A DNA stretch of 37,448 nucleotides from a virus. Of this stretch, positions 1 through 5,800 are shown piece after piece. The stretch is taken from positions 1-37,448 of IMG/VR virus record IMGVR_UViG_3300036800_000149, one strand, 5' to 3'. The translations under genes and the position numbers were made by a program. Within the stretch, counting starts at the first letter, position 1; each line of letters begins with the position of its first letter. The notes under the pieces are model-generated. The model did no database searches, had not been told where the DNA came from, and saw nothing but the letters and a program-made list of their open reading frames with translations.

Positions 1-69
1 AGCGTCGCGTTGCGAGCATCCAGGACCAGCGGCACGCCATCCCTCCCTTCACCACACAAAGGTCATTGT

Positions 70-1065
70 ATGTCCGACACCACGGACCACGCCAGCATTG
101 GCGGCGGCAGCAGCGTTGCCGGGGGCGTCACGCTCGCCGCGGCTGCCGGTGCCACCACCGGCGGGGCAACCCAGCCCGGCGGCTCCGGCACCGTGTCCGG
201 CGGCGCCCGCACCGCGCTCGATGGGGGCACCGTCACCGGGGCAACCAACACCACGGCCGCTTGGCGCGACGACTGGCGCCAGGCCTTCGCCACCGTGGAC
301 GGCGTGGTGGATCCCAAGCTGCTCCGCCAGGTCGAACGCTACGACAGCCCGGAGGCCTTCGCCCGCGCGCATTTCTCCCTGCGCACGCGGATGGACGGCG
401 GCGACTACACCACGAAGCTGCCGGCCAACGCGACGCCCGACGAGGTCACCGCGTGGCGCGCGCAGAACGGCATTCCTGCAACAGCCGCGGACTACCTGAA
501 GACGCTGCCGGACTCGGTCAAAATCCCCGAGGCGCAGAAGGGCGACATCAACAAGTTCCTGGAAGCGCTGCACGGCCAGAACGCGCCGCCGGGCACCGCG
601 AACGCCGCGCTGGCAAGTTATTATGCCATCCTCGCCGACAACCAGGCGACGCGCGCCGAGGCAGACGCCGCGCTCGCGCAGAAGACAACGGACGCGCTGA
701 ACGTCGAGTGGGGCGCTGACTTCCGCGGCAATCTCAACGCGATCAGAGGGCTGCTGGACGCGGCGCCGGAAGGTGCCCGGGGCATCGCGGAGGCGCGTCT
801 GGCCGACGGGACGCCGGTCATGTCGCATCCGGACGTGCTGCGCTGGCTCGGCTCGCTGGCGCGCGAACTCAACCCGGCGGCATCGATTATTCCGGGAAGC
901 GGGGCGGGCGCCGAGAAGGGGATCGATGCCCGGATCGGCGAGATCGAAGGAATTATGAAGACCGATCCTAACAAGTACTTCAAGGGCGACGCTGGCGAGC
1001 GGATGCAGAAGGAATACATGCAACTTATCGACGCGCGGCTAAGAATGCAGGGGCGGGCTGGGTAG
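70..1065 (+). CDS. Capsid scaffolding protein (podovirus type)
   Basis: 331 aa. The first 60 or so residues are Gly/Ala/Thr-rich and probably disordered; the rest is acidic, Ala-rich and helical, ending in a charged helix (around EKGIDARIGEIEGIMKTD). This layout and the place two genes before the major capsid fit a head scaffolding protein like T7 gp9 or its relatives, which assembles inside the procapsid and leaves before DNA entry. The start is chosen at position 70 because AAAGG lies about 7 bases upstream; an in-frame ATG at 10 has no such signal. The portal and terminase genes normally upstream are not in the window. The role is inferred from composition and gene order, not from a catalytic motif. 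Confidence 0.7.
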   Translation: MSDTTDHASIGGGSSVAGGVTLAAAAGATTGGATQPGGSGTVSGGARTALDGGTVTGATNTTAAWRDDWRQAFATVDGVVDPKLLRQVERYDSPEAFARAHFSLRTRMDGGDYTTKLPANATPDEVTAWRAQNGIPATAADYLKTLPDSVKIPEAQKGDINKFLEALHGQNAPPGTANAALASYYAILADNQATRAEADAALAQKTTDALNVEWGADFRGNLNAIRGLLDAAPEGARGIAEARLADGTPVMSHPDVLRWLGSLARELNPAASIIPGSGAGAEKGIDARIGEIEGIMKTDPNKYFKGDAGERMQKEYMQLIDARLRMQGRAG

Positions 1066-1070
1066 CACGC

Positions 1071-1169
1071 TCACGGGATGTAGCGGTGCCCCAACCATGC
1101 TGCCACGCCGCCGAGCGCGACAACCGCGATTGGCAGGATGACGAAGGCGAACCACTGCACGTCTGTCAC
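1071..1169 (-). CDS. Micro-ORF C, 32-aa single-helix membrane protein
   Basis: The GTG start overlaps the stop of the preceding micro-ORF (GTGA). The product begins MTDVQWFAFVILPIAVVALG and ends HRYIP: a short polar start, one hydrophobic helix of about 20 residues, then a basic tail. It resembles micro-ORF B in length (32 aa), in starting MT and in ending with -IP after a basic stretch, so the two look like duplicates. The gene lies just past the convergent stop of the scaffold gene. No function is known; holin-like, toxin-like or chaperone-like membrane peptides are possible. Confidence 0.55.
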   Translation of the reverse strand: MTDVQWFAFVILPIAVVALGGVAAWLGHRYIP

Positions 1170-1264
1170 GGGATGCGCCGCGACAGCCACACCGCGCCGC
1201 CGCCGATCACGATCGAGCCGACCAACGGCATGACGATCCACACCAGTACCTGATCCCAGGTCAT
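1166..1264 (-). CDS. Micro-ORF B, 32-aa single-helix membrane protein
   Basis: The ATG start overlaps the stop of micro-ORF A (ATGA), and its own stop overlaps the start of micro-ORF C (GTGA). The product begins MTWDQVLVWIVMPLVGSIVI, then GGGAVWLSRRIP: one membrane helix with a positively charged end. It is similar in size and plan to micro-ORF C. The two translational-coupling overlaps are the best evidence that the three short frames are real genes. Function unknown. Confidence 0.55.
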   Translation of the reverse strand: MTWDQVLVWIVMPLVGSIVIGGGAVWLSRRIP

Positions 1265-1353
1265 GACCGCGTGAGCCACCGCGTCAGCCGGCCGACACCG
1301 GACAGGCTGATCCCGATCGGTGGCACGAGCAGCCAATAGGTTTCCAGGCTCAC
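1261..1353 (-). CDS. Micro-ORF A, 30-aa membrane-type peptide
   Basis: Starts with GTG five bases after a strong Shine-Dalgarno sequence (CCGGAGG), the only clear ribosome site of the trio. The product begins MSLETYWLLVPPIGISLSGV and ends with an Arg/Trp-rich tail (GRLTRWLTRS). It is the first of three overlapping micro-genes and downstream, on the minus strand, of two pentanucleotide blocks. Function unknown; the hydrophobic start and basic tail suggest membrane insertion with the C-terminus inside. Confidence 0.5.
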   Translation of the reverse strand: MSLETYWLLVPPIGISLSGVGRLTRWLTRS

Positions 1354-1375
1354 CGAAGCCTCCGGTAGAAAGTTG

Positions 1376-1400
1376 GAGCGGGCGCCCGAAGGCCCCGCTC
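1376..1400 (-). repeat. UUCG-loop hairpin, copy 1
   Basis: On the minus strand GAGCGGG pairs with CCCGCTC, followed by GCC/GGC around a TTCG loop, with a single bulged G on the 3' side. Copy 2 at 1513-1537 has the same loop, the same bulge and the same stem length, but its lower stem is GGAGGGG/CCCCTCC. The compensatory changes support a conserved RNA or DNA fold. There is no T-tract, so it is not a standard terminator. Confidence 0.65.
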
Positions 1401-1402
1401 AC

Positions 1403-1482
1403 CCGTGCCGCGCCCTGCCGAGCCGCGCCTAGCCTAGCCAAACCATGCCGTGCCACGCCGAACCAAGCCGCGCCGCACGACG
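1403..1482. repeat. Pentanucleotide-periodic array, block 1
   Basis: About 15 consecutive pentamers of the form CCNNN in strict 5-bp phase (CCGTG, CCGCG, CCCTG, CCGAG, CCTAG, CCAAA, CCATG and so on). On the minus strand this is a run of NNNGG units that ends in hairpin copy 1. The units share phase and leading CC but are otherwise degenerate, so this is not a simple microsatellite. Confidence 0.75.
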
Positions 1483-1512
1483 TCACTCGTTGAACCTCTA
1501 TTGCGCGCGGCG

Positions 1513-1537
1513 GGAGGGGCGCCCGAAGGCCCCCTCC
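1513..1537 (-). repeat. UUCG-loop hairpin, copy 2
   Basis: Same 25-base architecture as copy 1: 7-bp lower stem (GGAGGGG/CCCCTCC), bulged G, GCC/GGC and TTCG loop, read on the minus strand. It sits at the end of pentamer block 2, exactly as copy 1 sits at the end of block 1, so hairpin plus pentamer block forms a repeated composite unit. Confidence 0.65.
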
Positions 1538-1539
1538 AC

Positions 1540-1644
1540 CCATACCGAGCCCTGCCGCACCGCGCCTAGCCCAACCCGACCTCGCCGTACCGGGACACAC
1601 CGCGCCGCGCCTAACCTGACCCGACCAAGCCGAGCCGGACCGCG
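1540..1644. repeat. Pentanucleotide-periodic array, block 2
   Basis: About 21 pentamers with CC at nearly every fifth base (CCATA, CCGAG, CCCTG, CCGCA, CCGCG, CCTAG and so on), with one break near 1595. It abuts the stop codon of the 188-aa minus-strand gene at 1645. The phase fades into the last codons of that gene (SVA and stop). Confidence 0.75.
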
Positions 1645-2211
1645 TCACGCGACGCTAAACCGACCAAACCGCGGACGCCAATCCATGATCCCGATTTGCT
1701 CCCCGGCCGTTTCCAGGAAGCTCCGAACATCCTTCGCGTTCAGCAGCGAAGGAAAGAACTTGACGACGATCTCCGCGCTCCAGGCATTGAACCGCGGCCG
1801 GGTGCGGATGACCCGGCTCGTGCCGATCTTCGCCGGGATGCGCAGGCGGAACTTCTCGTCGGCCCACAGCGCGTCGCAGTCATGCGGCCCCTCGTAGTCG
1901 AGGCGCGCGTTATTTTCGACGATCATGCCTGCCTTCGCGGCGGGCCCTCGTTTCTCCTTCATCGCGCCACGAACTAGCGCAGCCTCCATCACCTCGCCGG
2001 GGATGCACGGCTCGCCGTTTGTCAGGTAGAGGCCGGCAAAGAACTCCCGTTTCGCGATCTCCAGGTGGTCGGCTTCAGTCTTCTTCCGCTTGCTGGTAAT
2101 TTCGGCGATGCTCAGTGAGTGGGGGTTCAACGGGTCGGCGGTCTGGCCATTGTGCATTAACAGCGGCGACATTCCGGTGATCTTGAACGTCAACGATTTG
2201 TAGCTGGACAC
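1645..2211 (-). CDS. Phage protein of unknown function, possible RAMP/Cas7-like fold
   Basis: 188 aa. GTG start six bases after GGAGG. The N-terminus (FKITGMSPLLMHN) is a beta-strand followed by a short loop; the middle has REFFAGLYL and EPCIPGEVMEAALVRGAMKEKRG; the end is IGIMDWRPRFGRFSVA. A first strand reading 'I-x-G-x-x-PLLMHN', a 'P-G-E' helix start and a Gly/Arg-rich C-terminal loop are reminiscent of RAMP-type (Cas5/Cas7) RNA-binding proteins, but this is an impression from motifs, not a match. I recall similar phage proteins annotated only as hypothetical. It follows the HNH gene (137-nt overlap) and is itself followed by two structured repeat blocks. High confidence that it is a gene, low confidence in any fold. 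Confidence 0.7.
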   Translation of the reverse strand: MSSYKSLTFKITGMSPLLMHNGQTADPLNPHSLSIAEITSKRKKTEADHLEIAKREFFAGLYLTNGEPCIPGEVMEAALVRGAMKEKRGPAAKAGMIVENNARLDYEGPHDCDALWADEKFRLRIPAKIGTSRVIRTRPRFNAWSAEIVVKFFPSLLNAKDVRSFLETAGEQIGIMDWRPRFGRFSVA

Positions 2212-2518
2212 GGACGACCTCCGTTGCTGGGATGACGCGGACGGTATCGGGCACGGCGTGCACGACCGCGCTGTACCGCTTGGCGCGCTGGTGGGACGTG
2301 TGCAGATCGTGGCACTCGACGCAGAACGTGGTCAGGTTCTCGACGCAATCGAGATGCCACTCGCCGCGCGGCGGGTAGCGTGCGTGGTGCACCTCAAGCG
2401 GCAGGCCGCCGATGTTCGGGCACCCGCGACACATGCCGCCGTCGCGTTCGATCGCCAGGGCGCGCAGCTTTCGCCACTGCGGCGAGGCGATGTATTCCTC
2501 GTACGTCATCGCGGCCAC
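2075..2518 (-). CDS. HNH endonuclease
   Basis: 147 aa. The HNH core is clear: CRGC, then LEVHHARYP, then NLTTFCVECHDLHT, giving the two Cys pairs for zinc and the His-His/Asn/His catalytic arrangement at about residues 30-75. The N-terminus (YIASPQWRKLRALAIERDGG) is typical of phage HNH proteins that often work with terminase during DNA packaging or act as nickases. The last 45 residues overlap the start of the next gene in another frame and are probably not conserved. The start could be the GTG at 2518 or the ATG at 2509; neither has a strong Shine-Dalgarno site. It is the first gene of the minus-strand island. Confidence 0.8.
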   Translation of the reverse strand: MAAMTYEEYIASPQWRKLRALAIERDGGMCRGCPNIGGLPLEVHHARYPPRGEWHLDCVENLTTFCVECHDLHTSHQRAKRYSAVVHAVPDTVRVIPATEVVRVQLQIVDVQDHRNVAAVNAQWPDRRPVEPPLTEHRRNYQQAEED

Positions 2519-2967
2519 GCGCCGACGCGCGCGTAGCGGTTGAACGCGGGGAATCGATTCGATATGGTGGTTTCAGCCGACACGGATCACACCACTCCGT
2601 CGAGGTCAGGGTCGGAGCGACGCTACGAACGTCGCTTCGATCCGAAAACTATCGTTCCCAGCGGCAAAGTCAAGCCGCCACGCTGCGCGCAAACGACTCG
2701 CGCTATGACGTCGTGAAGCTATGAAGCTACGAACGCGCCAACACACGCACGTAGCTACGCACGCATCCATCGCCGCTTGAGCGCATCGCTCGCGGCCTGA
2801 TCCCATACGCCACCCGGACATCCCGCTCAGCGGCCCCGGCGTAGACGTTGTAACCCGCCCCGACCAAGCCCTTGCAACCGTACGCGGACCCTCGCGATAG
2901 CGGGGCACCTTCGCGTCCCTAAGCGAGACATCCAGACGTCGTCAGGCACCGAACAATAGGTGCTCAA
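2519..2967. other. 449-bp intergenic region between HNH gene and capsid gene
   Basis: No convincing gene: open frames here lack start signals and look like shadows. It holds a candidate minus-strand promoter (2646-2673), short dyads such as GAATCGATTC near 2552, a repeated GAAGCTAYGAA motif around 2714-2731, and the weak ribosome site of the capsid gene (AATAGG at 2955-2960). Confidence 0.5.
2646..2673 (-). promoter_or_regulatory. Candidate promoter for the minus-strand island
   Basis: On the minus strand TTGACT (2668-2673) is followed after 16 bases by TAGTTT (2646-2651), in the gap upstream of the HNH gene. The -35 matches 5 of 6 and the -10 matches 3 of 6 consensus bases. It would give a leader of about 120 nt and let the island be expressed independently of the opposing virion operon. 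Confidence 0.4.
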
Positions 2968-3822
2968 GTGCCCGATACCGCATTCCAAGTTACCTACCGC
3001 CAGGAATTCATCACTGGCTTCGAACAGCATGCCTCCCTCCTGCGAACCTGCTGCACCACCGAGGCCGTCATCAAGGGCAACCAGGCGGTGTTCCTGGTCG
3101 CAGACTCCGGTGGTGCGACCGCGACCACGCGCGGCACCAATGGCCTGATCCCCGCGCGCGCCGACGATCTGAACCAGTACACCGCGACGCTGGCGGAATG
3201 GCACGACCTGGTCCGCAAGACGTCGTTCAACATCTTCGCGTCGCAGGGCGACCAGCGTCGCATCATGCAGATGACGTCGGGCGGTGTGATCAACCGCAAG
3301 ATCGACAACGACATCATCAGCACGTTGGACGCCAACGTGACCAACCACGCCGGTCCCGCGACCACGGCATCGATCAACCTGGTGGTGCGCGCCAAGACGA
3401 TCCTGGGCAACAACGCGGTGCCGCTGGGGTCCAACATCTTCGGGGTCATCACGCCGGCCTTCGAAGGTTATCTGATGCAGACCAAGGAGTTTGCATCGGC
3501 CGAGTACATCCGCCGGACCAATCCCTTCGAGGACCCGCCGGACTACGCCGATCGTTTCACGGTATTCCTGTGGAACGGTGTCGCGTGGGTGGTGCACCCC
3601 AACCTGACCGGCGTCGGGACTGCTGCCGAGCAATGCTACCTGTTTCACCGCGCTGCCATCGGGCATGCGGTGGACAGCAAGGGATTGCAGGCCTTGGTCG
3701 GGTATTTCGAGGAGCAGGACTATTCCTGGGCGCGCACGTCCGTGTTCATGGGAACCCAGGTGCTGCAGACCAAGGGTATTGTTCAAATGATCCATGACGG
3801 ATCGGCCTACGTCGCGACCTGA
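2968..3822 (+). CDS. Major capsid protein
   Basis: 284 aa, starting with GTG; AGG lies about 8 bases upstream. The length, absence of a signal peptide, mixed alpha/beta composition and the run of conserved-looking elements (YRQEFITGFEQ at the start, LVRKTSFNIFASQGDQRR, RKIDNDIISTLDAN, an Asn/Gly-rich loop, then EDPPDYADRFTVFLWNGVAWVVHP) fit an HK97-fold coat protein of the kind found in podovirus-like prophages. It follows the scaffold gene and precedes a small head protein and head-tail adaptors, the usual order. The C-terminal QVLQTKGIVQMIHDGS resembles the end of other phage coat proteins. No protease gene is visible, consistent with a separate scaffold. Confidence 0.8.
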   Translation: MPDTAFQVTYRQEFITGFEQHASLLRTCCTTEAVIKGNQAVFLVADSGGATATTRGTNGLIPARADDLNQYTATLAEWHDLVRKTSFNIFASQGDQRRIMQMTSGGVINRKIDNDIISTLDANVTNHAGPATTASINLVVRAKTILGNNAVPLGSNIFGVITPAFEGYLMQTKEFASAEYIRRTNPFEDPPDYADRFTVFLWNGVAWVVHPNLTGVGTAAEQCYLFHRAAIGHAVDSKGLQALVGYFEEQDYSWARTSVFMGTQVLQTKGIVQMIHDGSAYVAT

Positions 3823-3892
3823 TCGCTGACGTCCGGCTGAACGTGTTGGGGCGGCCTGCGAGGGCCGTTCCTCCAACCAAAAGGACACCGCA

Positions 3893-4165
3893 ATGGCCTA
3901 TGTTTCGAGCGCGTTCAACCTGACCAGCACGTCGCCGCTGGAGAGCAACTTCAAGCAATGGAACTACGTCACCACCGACTCAGAGGCGACGGTGAAGGGC
4001 GCCGGCTACATTTCGGACGCCGGCAAGAAGGGCGTCTCCAAAGGCGACATCGTTTTCGTCGTCAATCAGTCGACGCCCGCCGCCTACATACTCCAGGTCG
4101 CATCGCTGACCGGCGCCGGATACGCCGCAACCGCGACGCTGGGGGCATCCGTCCTCGTGACCTGA
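3893..4165 (+). CDS. Small head protein, possible capsid decoration protein
   Basis: 90 aa, with AAGGA seven bases before the ATG. Predicted to be beta-rich: an N-terminal arm (MAYVSSAFNLTSTSPL), then DAGKKGVSKGDIVFVVNQST and a final hydrophobic beta stretch. A small beta-rich protein directly after the coat gene is often a head decoration or stabilising protein. The phrase with 'D-A-x-x-x-x-V-S-x-G-D-I' also recalls the plan of the partial protein at the right end of the window (DAADMLTAGDLLMIS). The function is inferred from position. Confidence 0.55.
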   Translation: MAYVSSAFNLTSTSPLESNFKQWNYVTTDSEATVKGAGYISDAGKKGVSKGDIVFVVNQSTPAAYILQVASLTGAGYAATATLGASVLVT

Positions 4166-4170
4166 CCGGG

Positions 4171-4200
4171 CGCCCGGCGGGGGACTTCTCCTGCCGGGCG
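4171..4200 (+). terminator. Strong GC hairpin after the small head gene
   Basis: CGCCCGGC (4171-4178) pairs with GCCGGGCG (4193-4200), with further G-C pairing inside. There is no T-tract, so it is more likely an attenuator or mRNA-stabilising stem, raising the level of upstream coat mRNA relative to tail genes, than a full terminator. Confidence 0.5.
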
Positions 4201-4232
4201 ATCGGCGTTCAAACCACCGACAAGGACCGCAG

Positions 4233-4715
4233 ATGAGCGAGACCAAAACCGCGCCGGCCGGCCCGGCCAAGCCCAACCGCAAGCTGCTGGAGACCCAGTT
4301 CGCCAACGCGGAGACCTGCCGGCGCGACGTGGTTGTCACGCCGGAAGCCGGGACGACGCTGGAGGAGATGGTCAATCCGCTGTACTGGTCGCACGTCGCC
4401 AAGGGGCTGAAGGCGTGGGACCGGATCGAGGTGCGCCCGGCGGACGGCACGTGGTGGGCGGAGTTGCTCGTTCGCGTGGTGCAGCCGTTCGCGGTTCGGG
4501 TCCATGTGCTGCGGCACGCCGAGTTCCGGCGCGGTGGCGGGATCGAGGCCGGCGAGGTGCCGGCGGGCTACGAGGTCAGGAACCGCGGGCGCGACGGCTG
4601 GGCGGTGATCCGCAGCGACGACAAGGCGGTGCTGAAGGAGAAAGAGCCGTCGCGCGAGCATGCGCTGGCGTGGCTGGCGGCGTCGCTGCGCTCGTTGGGG
4701 CTGGAGGCGGCGTAG
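4233..4715 (+). CDS. Phage structural-region protein of unknown function
   Basis: 160 aa with AAGGA upstream of the ATG. The first 20 residues are Pro/Ala/Lys-rich; then come ANAETCRRDVVVTPEAGTTLEEMVNPLYWSHVAKGLKAWDRIEV and a compact alpha/beta domain rich in Trp and Arg. The C-terminal half (DGWAVIRSDDKAVLKEKEPSREHALAWLAA) looks like a small DUF-type module. It sits between the head protein and the tail tube gene, so a minor head or connector role is likely, but nothing in the sequence proves it. Confidence 0.6.
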   Translation: MSETKTAPAGPAKPNRKLLETQFANAETCRRDVVVTPEAGTTLEEMVNPLYWSHVAKGLKAWDRIEVRPADGTWWAELLVRVVQPFAVRVHVLRHAEFRRGGGIEAGEVPAGYEVRNRGRDGWAVIRSDDKAVLKEKEPSREHALAWLAASLRSLGLEAA

Positions 4716-4718
4716 CCC

Positions 4719-5381
4719 GTGGCGATCACCACCACGCAGCAGCTCGGCCTCTACAACGGCGCGCTCCGGCTGTGCGGCAACACGCGGCTGGCGTCGCTGA
4801 CCGACAACCAGGAAGCGCGCTACCTGCTGGACGACGCATGGAACGACGGCAACGGCGCGCCGCAGGCCTGTCTGGAGGAGGGGTACTGGTTCTTCGCCAC
4901 GCGGACGTCGATGCTGGGCTACGACGCGACGATCACGCCCAACTTCGGCTACGCGTATGCGTTCGAAAAGCCGACCGATTGGGTGCGCACCTGCATGGTG
5001 GCGCAGGACGAATACTTTCAAATCCCGCTGACGCAATTCACCGACGAAGCCGGCTACTTCTACACGCTGTTGCAGACGATCTATTTCTCTTACATTTCGA
5101 ACGCCCAGGATTACGGGTTGAATTTCCTGGTCTGGCCGCAGTCGTTCGTCGAGGCCGTCGAGGGTTACCTGGCGCGCAAGGTCGTCCGCAAGCTGTGTGC
5201 TGGCGACGAGGCGAAGATCGACAAGGTCGAGAAGGCCGCCGAGAAGCTGATGCTAAAGGCGAAGTCCAAGGCGGCGATGAACGAGTCGGCGAAGTTCCTG
5301 CCGGCCGGGACCTGGCTGCGCGCGCGCTGGGGCGCCGGGCAGTGGGGCAACGGCGGGAACGCGAGTTCGCTCTACGGGTAG
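4719..5381 (+). CDS. Tail tubular protein A-like adaptor (T7 gp11 type)
   Basis: 220 aa, GTG start just after the previous stop, with GGAGG about 12 bases upstream. The sequence is typical of podovirus head-to-tail adaptor proteins: NGALRLCGNTRLASLTDNQEARYLLDDAW at the start, an aromatic middle (EEGYWFFATRTSM, FEKPTDWVRTCMV) and a Lys/Ala-rich helical C-terminus (RKVVRKLCAGDEAKIDKVEKAAEKLMLKAKSKAAMNES). Such proteins form the ring that joins portal to tail nozzle. The next gene on the plus strand is the nozzle-like protein, as in T7-like genomes. Confidence 0.75.
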   Translation: MAITTTQQLGLYNGALRLCGNTRLASLTDNQEARYLLDDAWNDGNGAPQACLEEGYWFFATRTSMLGYDATITPNFGYAYAFEKPTDWVRTCMVAQDEYFQIPLTQFTDEAGYFYTLLQTIYFSYISNAQDYGLNFLVWPQSFVEAVEGYLARKVVRKLCAGDEAKIDKVEKAAEKLMLKAKSKAAMNESAKFLPAGTWLRARWGAGQWGNGGNASSLYG

Positions 5382-5674
5382 GCCGACTCACTCCCCGCTG
5401 CGTCGATCATCGCCTGGTAAATATTGGTCGCTTCGACGTTGATTTCGTCCGGCACAAGGTAGTCATTGCCGGAGTGGTGGTCGCCACCCACCGCGCGCAT
5501 CGCCGCCGTCGGCTCGCGCATCGCGGCGATCACTACCCGCGCATCGTCGGTATAGCTGCGCCAAATCCCATCGATCCTCTCGGCTTGGCCCTCAGACAGC
5601 TCCGCCGCATCGCGCGGATGGTTAAAGTCGATCGCGACCAGAAGGCGCGCAACACGCTCGACCATCTCGTTCAT
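5372..5674 (-). CDS. Minus-strand 100-aa phage protein (moron-like)
   Basis: Starts at an ATG five bases after GGAGG and ends 10 bases inside the convergent tail-adaptor gene. It begins MNEMVERVARLLVAIDF, continues with AAELSEGQAERIDGIWRSYTDDARVVIAAMREPTAAM, and ends acidic (DEINVEATNIYQAMIDAAGSE). I recognise the pattern 'MVERVA-L... A-R-VIAAMREPT-AM' from many small hypothetical phage proteins of alphaproteobacteria. It faces against the virion operon and has its own ribosome site, so it was probably added as a separate cargo gene. Much longer antisense frames through this region are shadows. Confidence 0.65.
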   Translation of the reverse strand: MNEMVERVARLLVAIDFNHPRDAAELSEGQAERIDGIWRSYTDDARVVIAAMREPTAAMRAVGGDHHSGNDYLVPDEINVEATNIYQAMIDAAGSESAYP

Positions 5675-5800
5675 TCGTCCCTCCGAAGTGCTGCGGCCGC
5701 GAGGTTGGGCAGACCATTCCAGGGCCGGCGCTGATCCTCGCCAGAGACCGCGAACTCCGGGTTCCACGCGCGACCGCAGCTCACGAAGGATGGTTGCTGA

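Noticed and set aside
1403-1644. Pentamer blocks as a CRISPR array
   Set aside because: The period is 5 bp with no spacers of uniform length and no repeat of 24 bases or more.
1166-1648. 160-codon minus-strand frame with Gly/Ala/Trp/Arg pentamer-derived repeats
   Set aside because: Most of it is translation of the pentanucleotide arrays; only the short C-terminal part corresponds to micro-ORF B.
2606-2908. 100-codon minus-strand frame upstream of the HNH gene
   Set aside because: No ribosome site, composition of random high-GC DNA, and overlap with the candidate promoter.
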